Below, piece after piece: positions 1 through 9,340 of a stretch of 64,000 nucleotides of DNA; the first letter of the stretch is position 1, and every line of letters begins with the position of its first letter. A program made the translations under genes and the position numbers. The notes below the pieces were generated by a model, which was not told the DNA's origin, made no database searches, and saw only the letters and a program-made list of their open reading frames with translations. The stretch is from Pseudomonas sp. Leaf58 (lineage in GTDB: Bacteria; Pseudomonadota; Gammaproteobacteria; Pseudomonadales; Pseudomonadaceae), in NCBI RefSeq assembly GCF_003627215.1, contig NZ_CP032677.1, forward strand, positions 2,361,501 through 2,425,500. The letters are read 5' to 3'.

Positions 1-70
1 TTAAACGAGGTGTTCATGAAGGTTAAACAACCCGCATTACGGCGTTGGTCGTACTTTGATTCTCCGGGCT

Positions 71-421
71 TCACGCAGGCCACGGTGCGCCACTGCCGTA
101 GAACACTGCGAGCCAGATGGTGGCTGTGCCGGGGGCGGTCCATTCCACGCGATGGCGGGCGTGCGGTGGGATGTCCAGGCAATCGCCCGGCGCCAACAGG
201 CGGGTATGGCTTTCGTCCTCGAAGCGCAGGCCCGCAGCACCCCTGAGCAGTACGATCCATTCGCCTTCGGCCTGGTCGTACCAAAAGCCGGGCGGGCTGG
301 CTTGGCCCGTGGAGACGATACGTTCCACGCGCACGCCCGGGCGGCTGAGCAGTACGTCGACACGTTCGGCAGTGGTGGGGTCGAAGGGGGGCAGGGCAAT
401 CAACAGGTTGTTCGGGGTCAT
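71..421 (-). CDS. Small cupin-domain protein
   Basis: A 116-residue protein with a single cupin fold. The C-terminal half carries the metal-binding-like stretch LAPGDCLDIPPHARHRVEW, the usual G(X)5HXH-like second cupin motif, and the first half has GEWIVLLRGAAGLRF, which matches the first motif without its full histidine set. Such one-domain cupins bind a metal or small ligand; the substrate cannot be told from sequence. The ATG start at 421 follows a GAGG-type ribosome site. The gene is alone, with a short gap before the lysE-type gene. The 70 bases to its left at the window edge show nothing I can name. Confidence 0.85.
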   Translation of the reverse strand: MTPNNLLIALPPFDPTTAERVDVLLSRPGVRVERIVSTGQASPPGFWYDQAEGEWIVLLRGAAGLRFEDESHTRLLAPGDCLDIPPHARHRVEWTAPGTATIWLAVFYGSGAPWPA

Positions 422-587
422 GGCAAGCCTCGCTGGAAAGGGGGTTGTTCCACTATGGACGCAATTGCCACCCGCCGCGCTTCTTGAGCCGCCCGCCCGT
501 TTGTAAGAACTTTCCGAGATTTGGAAAATGGGCCGTCGACGGACAAAGTCTTGGCGATAGGGCCGTTAGCCAGCCTTGCTGACCGTG

Positions 588-1199
588 CTACCGCCCAAGC
601 GGCAACACCACGCCAATCAAGGCGAACAGGCTGCCACAGCAGCGGTTGAAACCTCTGCCACTCTTGGCCAGCCAAGGCCGTATGCGAAACGCCAGCCGCG
701 CCAATAGGTATTCCACCACGAACTCAACGCTGGCAAAAGTTGCCGCCATCACCCCGAACTGCAGCAGCAGCCCACGCTGCGGGTCGATGAATTGCGGCAG
801 GAAAGCGCCATAGAACAGCAGCACCTTGGGGTTGGCCATGGCCGACAGCAGGCCTTGACGGAACAGGCTGGCATTGCCAAGCCGCGCGCTTTGCTGCGAC
901 AGCTCCAGGTGCAGGCCAGGGGTACGCCACAGTTGTATACCCAGCCAGATCAGGTATGCGCCACCTACCCACTTGAGCACACTCAGTAGCGAGGCCGAGG
1001 TCTGCAGCAAGGCGCCAAGGCCGAACATCGCCAGGGCGATGAGGGCGCTGAAGCCGAACACCCCGCCAACGATGGTGAACAGCGTCCGCCGGGCGCCGTA
1101 CAGCGCGCCGTGGGTCAGGGCCAGCAGGCTGTTGGGGCCTGGGGTCAGCGACAGACCGATGCTCGCCAGCAGGTAGAGGAGCCAGGTATTGAGTGCCAT
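588..1199 (-). CDS. LysE/RhtB family amino-acid exporter
   Basis: A 203-residue inner-membrane protein of the LysE/RhtB family, which exports amino acids or related metabolites by exchange for protons. The N-terminus has the family hallmark SLTPGPNSLLALTHGALYG (residues about 17-35) and the later NPKVLLFYGAFLPQFID motif. About six membrane segments are visible and the length is normal. It is divergent from the GlxA-type regulator beginning at 1305, with 105 bases between the starts, which suggests that the regulator may control it. The exported substrate is unknown. Confidence 0.93.
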   Translation of the reverse strand: MALNTWLLYLLASIGLSLTPGPNSLLALTHGALYGARRTLFTIVGGVFGFSALIALAMFGLGALLQTSASLLSVLKWVGGAYLIWLGIQLWRTPGLHLELSQQSARLGNASLFRQGLLSAMANPKVLLFYGAFLPQFIDPQRGLLLQFGVMAATFASVEFVVEYLLARLAFRIRPWLAKSGRGFNRCCGSLFALIGVVLPLGR

Positions 1200-1304
1200 G
1201 GTAAAAATGCCTTGTGGGGTACCGAGGGCGCCAGTCTATGGCGCTGTACTTGACCAAGCAGAGTATGATCTGGACATTCGATGGTCGTATTTGGACACCG
1301 TACC

Positions 1305-2324
1305 ATGCTGCCCGATATCCGCTTGCTCATCATGCCGTTACCGGACTTTGCCCTGCTGCCGTTTGGGGCCTTTCTCGACAAGTTGCGTTTCAGCGCCGAT
1401 GACGAGGACTACAGCCAGCAGCGTTACTGCAGCTGGACCGTGGCGGGGCTCACCCTCGACCCGGTAGCGTCGAGCAGCGGCGCGGTGGTGCAGATGGAGG
1501 CCGTGGTCGGCCAGCTCGAACTGGCTAGTTTCGACTACTTGGTGGTGTTCGGCGGCCGCAATGCCATGGCCACTGCCGCGCTGGCCCCGCGTTACCAGGC
1601 CCTGCTCAGGCGGGCTAGCAAAGCCGGGGTCAAGCTGGTGGGGGTGGACAATGGCGCGTTCCTCCTGGCGGCCTGTGGGGTGCTGCAGGGGCACAAGGTG
1701 GTGGTGCATTGGCGTCACGAAGCGGAGTTCCGGGCCGCCTTCCCGCACTTGCAGGTGTTGCCCGAGCAACTGTATTGCATCGACGGCAGCCGCATCACTT
1801 GCGCCGGCGGCACCGCGGCCATCGACCTGGCTGTCGCACTGCTGTCACATGCCTGTGGGCGCACCCGGGCGCTGAAGGGGTTGGCCGACATGTTGGTGGA
1901 CGAAACCCGCGACAGCCGCCATGCCTTGCGCTCGCTGGAACTGGGGGCCGGGCAGGGGCGCCAGGTACAGCGTGCGCAGGCACTGATGCGCCATCACCTG
2001 GGTACGCCGTTGGCGCTGGAGCAGTTGGCCGCTGAGCTAGGCATCAGCCGGCGCCAGCTGGACCGGCAGTTTCACGCCAGCCATGGCATGAGCGCCAACG
2101 CCTGGTGGCTGGAGATGCGCTTGCAGCAGGCGCGCTGGCGCTTGCTCAACTCCAGCCATAGCCTGGCGCAAATTGCCGATGAAGTGGGCCTGGGCGATGC
2201 CAGTTACCTGGGCAAATGCGTGCGGCGGCGGTTTGGGTGCACGGCGCTTGAGCTACGACAAGGCCGCGCCGGGGATCGCGCCAGCCAGGTTTACTGCGGC
2301 GTCCCGAACAACCCCGTCCAGTAG
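1305..2324 (+). CDS. GlxA-type AraC-family regulator (DJ-1/PfpI + HTH)
   Basis: A transcription factor of the GlxA type. An N-terminal DJ-1/PfpI class I glutamine amidotransferase-like domain (about residues 1-180) is followed by an AraC helix-turn-helix (about 230-330; LALEQLAAELGISRRQLDRQF and IADEVGLGDASYLGKCVRRRF). In the nucleophile-elbow region it reads VDNGAFLLAACGVL, so the catalytic cysteine of active amidotransferases is absent and the domain is probably a ligand sensor. I chose the ATG at 1305 rather than the one at 1281, since MLPDIRLLIMPLPDF matches the start of the fold. Its 3' end overlaps the convergent CAP-domain gene by 34 bp. Confidence 0.88.
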   Translation: MLPDIRLLIMPLPDFALLPFGAFLDKLRFSADDEDYSQQRYCSWTVAGLTLDPVASSSGAVVQMEAVVGQLELASFDYLVVFGGRNAMATAALAPRYQALLRRASKAGVKLVGVDNGAFLLAACGVLQGHKVVVHWRHEAEFRAAFPHLQVLPEQLYCIDGSRITCAGGTAAIDLAVALLSHACGRTRALKGLADMLVDETRDSRHALRSLELGAGQGRQVQRAQALMRHHLGTPLALEQLAAELGISRRQLDRQFHASHGMSANAWWLEMRLQQARWRLLNSSHSLAQIADEVGLGDASYLGKCVRRRFGCTALELRQGRAGDRASQVYCGVPNNPVQ

Positions 2325-3142
2325 ATGCCCGCATCGCTCTTCGGGTCTACCGCATAGGCAGCGCCCAGCTCACGGAAGTCTGGGTTCATCAGCGTGGCGC
2401 AATGCCCCGGGCTATCGAGCCAGCCATCGACTACCTTGCGCGCGGTATCACGCCCGGCGGTAATGTTCTCGCCAATTTGCTGATACAGGTAGCCCGCCAG
2501 TTCGGCCCGGTCGCCGGGGGTGCGGCCATCCTTGTCGATATGGTCGAAGAAGTTCTGGTTGGCCATGGCGCGGGTGTGGTTGGCAGCGACCCCGGCCAGC
2601 GTCGTGCTCCAGCTAAGTGCGGGGGCCGCGGCGAAGGGCTGGCCGCCGCACTGGCGTGGTACCTTGCGCGCAGCGTTGATTTCCTGCAGTACCTTCTGCC
2701 CCTCGGCCTGCCAGTCGCCCAGGCGACCGCTGAGCAACGGCCGGGCCAGCACGATGCGCCAGTCGCGGCCCTCCTGGCTGACACCGATATCGACGAACTG
2801 CGGGTCGAGCACTACCTGGCAAAAACTCTCTTCGATGGCATGCATCGCGGCGCGCGCATCGCGCGGCCCCGACAGGCTGATGGCCTGCACGTTGACCATG
2901 GGATAAGCGGCGCGGGTCATGGCTTGCTGCAGGTCCCGGGTACCTTCTGGCGACAGGGCCAGGCGGGTATCGCTGTTGAGCGGCGGCAGCTCCAGCGACG
3001 CTTCGCCACCACAGGGCTGGGCCTTGCTGCGATAGACATTGATCGAATCGATCAGTTGCGCCTCTTCGCCGGTGGCGGCCAGTGCCCCGGTCGAGACGAC
3101 CAGGCCCAGCGACAAGGCGGCAACGGATGGCAGGACGCGCAT
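2291..3142 (-). CDS. Secreted CAP-domain (SCP/YkwD-like) protein
   Basis: A 283-residue exported protein. The start at 3142 gives a clear signal peptide (MRVLPSVAALSLGLVVSTGALA). The C-terminal half is a CAP/SCP domain: LQEINAARKVPRQCGG, LSWSTTLAGVAANHTRAMANQNFFDHIDKDGRTPGDRAELAGY in pieces, GENITAG, and the WLDSPGHCATLMNP motif. These hold the family's two histidines and the acidic residues of the CAP cavity. The N-terminal half (about residues 25-150) is not one I recognise. Bacterial CAP proteins are mostly uncharacterised envelope or secreted factors. The gene is monocistronic, and its 3' end overlaps that of the regulator by 34 bp. Confidence 0.9.
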   Translation of the reverse strand: MRVLPSVAALSLGLVVSTGALAATGEEAQLIDSINVYRSKAQPCGGEASLELPPLNSDTRLALSPEGTRDLQQAMTRAAYPMVNVQAISLSGPRDARAAMHAIEESFCQVVLDPQFVDIGVSQEGRDWRIVLARPLLSGRLGDWQAEGQKVLQEINAARKVPRQCGGQPFAAAPALSWSTTLAGVAANHTRAMANQNFFDHIDKDGRTPGDRAELAGYLYQQIGENITAGRDTARKVVDGWLDSPGHCATLMNPDFRELGAAYAVDPKSDAGIYWTGLFGTPQ

Positions 3143-3360
3143 GTAGATCTCCCTATGGCTGGCAGCGTCGTGGTAGGCGCTGCCCATCCTACACAAGCCC
3201 AGGGCTTTTGGCCCGGGATCGTGCAAGGCAATGAAAGCGCCGCCGATGGTTGCCGGCAGCAAAAGAGGGAGTAGACCATGGCTAGTCGGAAAAGTGCGAA
3301 GCGTTGGTAATCATTCGTATCAAGCGCCCGTTTTTTGCCCTTATTCGCTGCGCGCGGGTA

Positions 3361-3972
3361 TCAGCGCGCCACCGCCTGGTGCGGTTTGTAGAACAGAAAA
3401 TGCGTGGTCTGCGCTGTCTTGCGGTAGGCCTTGGCCCAGTCTGGGTGCACCGTACGGTCATGAAAGTACAACGCGCCCCCGGTGGGGTCTTTTAATTGCT
3501 GGTTGAGCGCCTTGCGCGCGATCTCCTTGGCAATGTCGTAGCGTTGCGCTTCCTCGACTTGGTCAGAGCGCCCGTCGCACCACCAGGAGAACTGGCAGGC
3601 CTTGCTCTCCACCCCCTGCTTGACCACGCCGCAGATGGTATCCGGGAAGCCATCGTGGCCCAAACGGTTGAGCACCACGCTGGCCACGGCGGTCATGTCT
3701 TGGGCGTCGGCACCCTTGGCCTCCCAGTAGATGGTGCGGGCCAGGCAGGTGATGCTGTCATCCAGCGGTGCTTTGCCGGCTGGGTCTACTGCCTGCGCTT
3801 CACCCGGGGTGAGGGTTTCGGCCTTTTTCGGAGGGGGGGCGTCATTCACCACTTTCTCCTCAAGCACCTCGGCTTTGTCCTCGGCGACGGCGGCTTTGGC
3901 CGCAGCGGCGGTGTGCAAATGGCCTGCAAGCAGGGCCGTGGCCAAACCAATCACCATCCACGAAAGGCGCAT
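3361..3972 (-). CDS. SleB-like cell wall hydrolase
   Basis: A 203-residue exported protein with a C-terminal Hydrolase_2 (SleB/CwlJ) domain, a cell-wall lytic fold. Key segments are CLARTIYWEAKG with the catalytic glutamate, MTAVASVVLNRLGHDGFPDTICGVV, CQFSWWCDG and GGALYFHDRTVHPDW. A signal peptide or anchor (MRLSWMVIGLATALLAGHLHTAAAA) is followed by an acidic, alanine- and proline-rich linker (about residues 25-70). The ATG at 3972 is preferred to the in-frame TTG two codons upstream. Family members remodel peptidoglycan in spore germination in Bacillus; in pseudomonads their role is unclear. Confidence 0.9.
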   Translation of the reverse strand: MRLSWMVIGLATALLAGHLHTAAAAKAAVAEDKAEVLEEKVVNDAPPPKKAETLTPGEAQAVDPAGKAPLDDSITCLARTIYWEAKGADAQDMTAVASVVLNRLGHDGFPDTICGVVKQGVESKACQFSWWCDGRSDQVEEAQRYDIAKEIARKALNQQLKDPTGGALYFHDRTVHPDWAKAYRKTAQTTHFLFYKPHQAVAR

Positions 3973-4006
3973 GGGCAAGCTTCCGAACTGTGGGCTGCTT
4001 CACAGT

Positions 4007-4924
4007 CTAGCCAAGCGTTAGCATTAACACCAAAGGCAGGGTGGCGGCGGCCGCCACGGTTTGCAGGGCAATGATGGTGGCCATCAGCGGCGCGTTGCCG
4101 CCCATCTGGCGGGCCATCACATAAGCGGATGATGCGGTGGGCAGTGCCTGGAACAGCACCGCCACCACTGCCGCCTGGCCACTTAGGCCAAGCACCCGGC
4201 ACAAGCCCCAGGTGGTCAGCGGCATGACCAGGAACTTGAAGGCAGAAGCCGCCATCAGCGGGCGTACCTGCTGGCCCAGGCGGGCGCCCCCCAACGCTGC
4301 ACCGACGCACAACAGGCCCAGCGGCAGGGCCGCCTGGCCCAGGGCCTTGACCGTGGGTTCGATACCCGCCGGCAAGCCCAGCCCAGTGGCACGCAACAGC
4401 AGCCCACCCGCGCAACCGACGATCAACGGGTTGGCGAAGATGGCCCGCAACACCGTGGCCGTTGAGCTGTGGCGAGCGCTGAAACGGGCGAACACCAGCA
4501 CGCAGAGCAGGTTGACCAAGGGCACTATGGCGGCGTTGGCCACCGCCGCCAGGGCGATGCCGGCGCTGCCGTAGATACCGGCTGCCAGGGTGGCGCCGAT
4601 GTAGTTGTTGAAGCGGATACCGCCTTGAAACACCGAGGTGAAGTCGGCGCCATCGTGGCTCATTGCGGCCTGGTACAGCACCAGCAGTACGGCCCCGGCC
4701 AGGGTCGAGAGCATCAGCACGCCGACCATGCCCAGCACCGGTACGCCATCGAGGTTGGCGGTGGCCAAGCCGTGGAGGAACAGCGACGGCAGCAGTACGT
4801 AATAGCTCAGGCGCTCGGCGCCGGGCCAGAAGCTTTCGGCCAGAAAGCCACGCAGGCGCAGGAAAGTGCCCAAGGCTATCAGCAAGATGATCGGCAGCAG
4901 GGTAGTGAGTAGCAAGTGGAGCAT
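4007..4924 (-). CDS. AEC-family (auxin efflux carrier-like) transporter
   Basis: A 305-residue membrane protein of the AEC family, with about ten hydrophobic segments in two bundles, the conserved FNNYIGATLAAGIYG region (residues about 104-118) and the C-terminal LFQALPTASSAYVMARQMGG signature. Relatives move malonate, malate or other organic anions; the substrate here is unknown. The ATG at 4924 is the natural start. It lies 34 bases downstream of the end of the cell wall hydrolase gene's upstream region, on the same strand. A short ACGGGT repeat array lies just upstream of the start codon. Confidence 0.9.
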   Translation of the reverse strand: MLHLLLTTLLPIILLIALGTFLRLRGFLAESFWPGAERLSYYVLLPSLFLHGLATANLDGVPVLGMVGVLMLSTLAGAVLLVLYQAAMSHDGADFTSVFQGGIRFNNYIGATLAAGIYGSAGIALAAVANAAIVPLVNLLCVLVFARFSARHSSTATVLRAIFANPLIVGCAGGLLLRATGLGLPAGIEPTVKALGQAALPLGLLCVGAALGGARLGQQVRPLMAASAFKFLVMPLTTWGLCRVLGLSGQAAVVAVLFQALPTASSAYVMARQMGGNAPLMATIIALQTVAAAATLPLVLMLTLG

Positions 4925-4940
4925 GGTCAGCGTTCCGTGG

Positions 4941-4964
4941 ACGGGTACGGGTACGGGTACGGGG
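4941..4964. repeat. Hexanucleotide repeat (ACGGGT)x4
   Basis: Three exact ACGGGT units and a fourth ending in G lie 17 bases upstream of the AEC transporter start codon, within its leader or promoter. Short tandem repeats in this position can vary in copy number by slippage. Confidence 0.85.
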
Positions 4965-5028
4965 CAAGACTACGGGGGCGGATCGATCTGTAAACACATT
5001 GTGTTCTTCACTGAGCGGCATTTTCAGG

Positions 5029-5062
5029 CCCGGCCCTTTCGTCGGCAAGCCAGCCACACAGG
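5029..5062. repeat. Degenerate REP-like element
   Basis: The stretch reads like one half of the P. putida REP hairpin (CCCTTTCG.CGGCAAGCC.GC.C.CACAGG) but with several mismatches. It is followed by a short hairpin GGGCCA...TGGCCC at about 5066-5085. It lies in the 280-base gap before the S8 protease gene. Confidence 0.4.
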
Positions 5063-5204
5063 TAAGGGCCATGGTTGTGGCCCTGTGGCAGCCGGTGCCT
5101 GTTTCGCAGGGCAGCCGGGAAGGGCCTCCCGGTGCTAACCCCTCGCGCACATTGCAAAGGTGGCGTCGCCATTTGGCGCACACCCACTTTGCAAGGTATT
5201 GCTG

Positions 5205-7100
5205 ATGACTCTCCAGCTGAATTTCGTCTATTACCGCAACTTTCGTTTCGATGGGAAACTGCATGTTCGCTGTTACGGTGCAGACCTGCACAAGGTCAAC
5301 CGCATCCGCTACGAGCTCGAAAGGGCCGAACCGGAGGGGGCGGTGTCGTTCAAAGGCGTTTCAGCCTATTCCCAGGCACGAAGTGGAAACCTGAGTGATT
5401 ATGGGTGCCCGGCCACATTGATCGCAGAGGAACAAGCGGGCCGTTATACCATCCGGCCTAGGGTAGTGCTGCTCGATGAGCATGCGAAGGCCCTCGACCG
5501 GCCGGTTGGCGCTGCTGGGGTAATTGATATGCCGCCCCTGGTGCTCGACATAAAGGCTGATGAATGCCACAGGAGCGTGCTCGACAAGGTACCGCTACCT
5601 GCTGCTGGCGGGCGCCGCAAGCGGGCGGTGGAAGAGGTAAGTCATATGCCGCCGGAGTTACCCGCTGTGGCCGCCAGCACGGCGTACCCCACGGTAGTCA
5701 TCGAGTTTGCCCCCGGGGGGCATGGGCGCTTTATCCACGATCTTGAGCCCGGCTCTGGTTCCGTGCTGGTGCGTCACTGGCCGAACCTGAAGGCGGTCAT
5801 CTCGCTTCTTCCCGCGCTGGCTGAAAGCGAGCGCGACGACCCCAAGCTCATGGCATTGCGCCCGTTCTACGTCTTGGAGCAGCCAGCCAGCATGCTCAAC
5901 GACACGTACCTTGCATTGCTCAATACAGTGGCCGCGTTGGAGTATGTGCAGTCTCTGCAGGTGCTGCCCTCGGCGCCGCAACCAAACCTAATTGCGCTTG
6001 GCCTGGCTGGGTTATTGGCAACCGTGTTGACCGGTGTTGCCGTGGTGGCGGGCAACCGAGCCCATGAAAATGCCCAGGCCACGCCTGATTTCGAACCTCT
6101 GCAAACCTACCTCGACGAACCCGGGCCACGCTGGCAAGGCCTGAATGTGCGCAAGGCCTGGGCAGAAAATGTGACGGGCAGAGCGACGCGGATACACTTC
6201 AGTGACGGAGGGTTATACCCTGAGCATGAGGACTTGCAAGATAACCCAGGCTTGAAAGTGGTCTCGCTCGAGCCAAACGAAAACCCCAGCCATGGCACCG
6301 CTTCGGTGGGAATCATCCTGGCTGTGCGCAATGGGTTCGGCGCCACCGGGATCAGCCACGACAGCGAGCTGTACCTGCATAACAACCGCACGAAGGGTGC
6401 AGATGGCCAGTTCCAGGCGCTGAAAGACCTGCTGCGTACTGTTGAACCAGGGGACATCGTCGGCATCAACCGCCAAACCCATACTGAGGTAGACACGGCC
6501 ACGCGGTTACCCACTGTGCACGAGAGGGCGTGGTGGGTAGTCATGCAGCAGTTGAGCCGGCGAGGTGCTGTGGTCGTCAATGCGGCGGGCAATGGCAGCA
6601 CTAAAACACTGGAAAGCAAAGGTGTCGTTGAAGGGCGGGGTATCGACTTGGCCAATTGGCGGTATTTTGCCGACCATGGAGACTCCGGTGCCATTTTGGT
6701 AGGCGCCAGTCATTCCTATGACGGCAAGCCGTTTGTCTACTCCAACTACCGTTACCCGTACCGCATGCTCAATGCGTGGGGAGATGGCGTAGTCACGCTG
6801 TCCAAAGGGCACCTTCAAGATTTGCCCGGTGAGAACAGGGACTACACCGATGCCTATGCCGGCACCTCCAGCGCTACGCCCATGGTGTGCGGGGCGTTGG
6901 GGTTGATCCAGTCCTACGCGCTGGAGCAGCACCACATCTACCTCAATGGCAACCAAATGCACCAGCTGGTCATGGCGTGCGGTTACGACGACGCCACATT
7001 GCCCGATACCGACGTGCTGCCAATGGGCGCCAGGCCCAATGTGCATGGCGCGCTGGTGTTGCTGGACCGTATCCTCGGCGGAGGCAGGTTCGAGGCCTGA
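5205..7100 (+). CDS. S8 (subtilisin-fold) serine peptidase with N-terminal extension and internal membrane segment
   Basis: A 631-residue protein whose C-terminal half (about residues 300-620) is a subtilase. The catalytic residues are D334 (HFSDGGLYPEHEDL), H363 (PSHGTASVG) and S555 (GTSSATPMVCGALG), with the oxyanion asparagine at N463 (VNAAGNGS). The ATG at 5205 has AAGG upstream; the GTG at 5160 is less likely. There is no signal peptide. Residues 1 to about 110 look like a beta-rich domain, and a hydrophobic segment lies at about 261-286 (ALGLAGLLATVLTGVAVVAG). So the enzyme is probably membrane-anchored or exported by a non-Sec route. It is a single gene with a hairpin after it. The target protein is unknown. 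Confidence 0.88.
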   Translation: MTLQLNFVYYRNFRFDGKLHVRCYGADLHKVNRIRYELERAEPEGAVSFKGVSAYSQARSGNLSDYGCPATLIAEEQAGRYTIRPRVVLLDEHAKALDRPVGAAGVIDMPPLVLDIKADECHRSVLDKVPLPAAGGRRKRAVEEVSHMPPELPAVAASTAYPTVVIEFAPGGHGRFIHDLEPGSGSVLVRHWPNLKAVISLLPALAESERDDPKLMALRPFYVLEQPASMLNDTYLALLNTVAALEYVQSLQVLPSAPQPNLIALGLAGLLATVLTGVAVVAGNRAHENAQATPDFEPLQTYLDEPGPRWQGLNVRKAWAENVTGRATRIHFSDGGLYPEHEDLQDNPGLKVVSLEPNENPSHGTASVGIILAVRNGFGATGISHDSELYLHNNRTKGADGQFQALKDLLRTVEPGDIVGINRQTHTEVDTATRLPTVHERAWWVVMQQLSRRGAVVVNAAGNGSTKTLESKGVVEGRGIDLANWRYFADHGDSGAILVGASHSYDGKPFVYSNYRYPYRMLNAWGDGVVTLSKGHLQDLPGENRDYTDAYAGTSSATPMVCGALGLIQSYALEQHHIYLNGNQMHQLVMACGYDDATLPDTDVLPMGARPNVHGALVLLDRILGGGRFEA

Positions 7101-7103
7101 GCC

Positions 7104-7125
7104 AGGGCCGGCAACTGTCGGCCCT
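7104..7125. terminator. Hairpin between convergent genes
   Basis: AGGGCCG and CGGCCCT are separated by 8 bases between the ends of the S8 protease and chemoreceptor genes. It would serve both directions; no clear T-run follows. Confidence 0.6.
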
Positions 7126-7133
7126 GTTCGGTA

Positions 7134-9278
7134 TTACACGCGGAACTGGTCCATCAGCGCCTGCTGCTGGTTGGCCAGGCTGTTCAGCGACTGGCTGACC
7201 CGCGCGGATTCGTTGGCCTGCCCCGACAGCGATTCGGTGACGTCGCGAATGGTTGCCACGTTGCTGTTAATTTCCTCGGCCACCGCGCTCTGTTCCTCGG
7301 CGGCCGAGGCGATCTGCAGGTTCATGTCGGTGATTACAGTCACCGCCTGGCCGATGCGCTGCAGCGCGGTGACGGCCTGGCCAACTTGCTGCACACCGCC
7401 CTGGGCCTGGCGGTGGCTGTTGTCCATGGCGCCGACCACTTCGCGGGTGCCGTTCTGCAACGCCTCGATCACCTGACGGGTTTCTTCCACCGACTCCTGG
7501 GTACGCTGGGCCAGGTTGCGCACCTCATCCGCGACCACGGCAAAGCCACGGCCAGCCTCGCCAGCACGGGCCGCCTCGATGGCGGCATTGAGTGCCAGCA
7601 GGTTGGTCTGCTCGGCAATCGAACGGATCACTTCCAGCACCGAACCGATCTTCTCGCTGTTCTGCGCCAGGCCTTCGATTTCGGCCATGGCGTTACTCAT
7701 GTCGGCGGCCAGGGCATCGATGCTGTCGGTGGTGCGGCCGATCACCGCCAGGCCTTCGCGGGTAGCTTGGTCGGCGTCGCGCGCGGCTTGTGCGGCCTGG
7801 GCAGCGCTGCGGGCGACGTCCTGGGCGGTAGCGCTCATTTCATGTGAGGCCGTGGCCACCTGGTCGACCTGGCGGTACTGCTGCTCCATGCCGGCGCTGG
7901 TTTGGCTGGCAATCGCCGAAGACTGGTCGGCGGTGCCGCGGGCGGCTTGCACCGAGCGTTTGACCTCGGCGATGGTCGGCTGCAGCTTGTCGAGGAAGCG
8001 GTTGAACCAGCCGGCCAGTTCGCCCAGTTCGTCCTGTTTCTGGTAAGTGAGGCGGCGGGTGAGGTCGCCTTCACCGCTGGCGATGTCCTTGAGCATCGCG
8101 GCCACGCCGAGAATCGGCCGGGTCACGCCCCGCGCCATCAGCCAGACCATCAGCAGGCCGGCGATGGCGGCGGCCAGGCCCAGGCCCAGTTCCAGCAGGG
8201 TGCCGCTGGTATTGAGTGCGTCCAGTTCCTGTTTCAGCGCTTCGGCCGGCCCGGTCAGGGCGTTTTCCGGTACGTCCAGCAGCACGCCCCAAGGCTGGGC
8301 ATCCGGGATTGGCCGGAACGCCGCCAGCACTTTCAGGCGCTGCTGGTCGTGCAGGATGGTCATTTTGCCGTCAGCCAGTTTGCGTACCAGTTCCGCGCCT
8401 TTGGCGGTGTCGACCTGGTCGAAGCGCTGGGCCAGCTTGCTGGCATCGGCACTGTAGCCAGCCAGCAAGCCGACTGGGCTGAGGATGCCGACCGTGGTAC
8501 GCCCTTCGTACAGGCCGCGGCTGGCGTCCTGGCTCAACGCCTGGAGGCTGTTGAGGTTGATGTCGACGGACAGGGTGGCGATTACCTTGCCGTTGACCGC
8601 TAGCGGGAAGACGATGCTGGTCATCAGCACCTGCTGGCCATCGATGTCGTAGAAATAGGGCTCTACCACACACACTTGGGCGGACACGCGCGGGCACACC
8701 CACCAGGTGTTGGCCGGCTGGCCGCTGGGGCCGACCTCGGTGTTGGCCATGTCATGCTCGGGCAGGGCCATGGCTGTCAGCTGGCCGACACGTGGTTGCG
8801 ACCAGTACAGGGCGAAACGCCCGGTTTCGTTGCTGCCCAGCTCCGCCTTGCCGGCGAACAGGCTGTCCTTGTTGTCCAGCGCATTGGGCTCGAACACCAG
8901 CGACAGGCCGAGCAGATCGGGGTTGGCCTGCAAGGCGGCGCGCACCTGGCGGGTCATGTCCTCGCGCAGGTCGAAAGCATCGAGAAAGCGCTTATCTGCC
9001 TGCTCGCGCAGGAACAACACCTGGCGGGCAAAGCCTGCGCCGTACTGGTAGGCGTCCATGAACTGGCGGCGGATATTCAGCGCCTGCACCTCGCCCTGCG
9101 ACTCGATGCGCGACTGTGCCGACTCGGTCAGCATCTGCATGCTGCTGGCCTTGACCAGGTCCGAGCTGTGCTCCATGCGGTACAGCGACAGGCCGACGAG
9201 CAGGGTGACGATGCCGGCCAGGCAGAGACCAGCGAGCAGGGTGATTTTCCACTGGATGGAAAGTTGTCGCAAAGGCAT
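7134..9278 (-). CDS. Methyl-accepting chemotaxis protein with dCache-type sensor
   Basis: A 714-residue chemoreceptor: first membrane segment at about residues 10-32, a large periplasmic dCache-like sensor (about 35-360; [38 protein letters not shown]), a second segment at about 365-390, HAMP ([24 protein letters not shown]), then a long signalling coiled coil with the conserved tip [20 protein letters not shown] and [15 protein letters not shown]. The start at 9278 places [17 protein letters not shown] at the N-terminus. The dCache fold in pseudomonads often binds amino acids, polyamines or organic acids; the ligand cannot be named here. It is divergent from the permease at 9597. Confidence 0.95.
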   Translation of the reverse strand: MPLRQLSIQWKITLLAGLCLAGIVTLLVGLSLYRMEHSSDLVKASSMQMLTESAQSRIESQGEVQALNIRRQFMDAYQYGAGFARQVLFLREQADKRFLDAFDLREDMTRQVRAALQANPDLLGLSLVFEPNALDNKDSLFAGKAELGSNETGRFALYWSQPRVGQLTAMALPEHDMANTEVGPSGQPANTWWVCPRVSAQVCVVEPYFYDIDGQQVLMTSIVFPLAVNGKVIATLSVDINLNSLQALSQDASRGLYEGRTTVGILSPVGLLAGYSADASKLAQRFDQVDTAKGAELVRKLADGKMTILHDQQRLKVLAAFRPIPDAQPWGVLLDVPENALTGPAEALKQELDALNTSGTLLELGLGLAAAIAGLLMVWLMARGVTRPILGVAAMLKDIASGEGDLTRRLTYQKQDELGELAGWFNRFLDKLQPTIAEVKRSVQAARGTADQSSAIASQTSAGMEQQYRQVDQVATASHEMSATAQDVARSAAQAAQAARDADQATREGLAVIGRTTDSIDALAADMSNAMAEIEGLAQNSEKIGSVLEVIRSIAEQTNLLALNAAIEAARAGEAGRGFAVVADEVRNLAQRTQESVEETRQVIEALQNGTREVVGAMDNSHRQAQGGVQQVGQAVTALQRIGQAVTVITDMNLQIASAAEEQSAVAEEINSNVATIRDVTESLSGQANESARVSQSLNSLANQQQALMDQFRV

Positions 9279-9340
9279 GGGGTGGGTCCCTTTTTTTGGG
9301 GCAGTAAGGGTTATGGCTTTTTTTGTGGTGTGGTCTGGGA

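Noticed and set aside
3305..3321. Fur-like sequence TGGTAATCATTCGTATC between the cell wall hydrolase and CAP-domain genes
   Set aside because: About 10 of 14 core matches, far (about 165 bases) from the CAP gene start and next to no iron gene, so not worth a feature.
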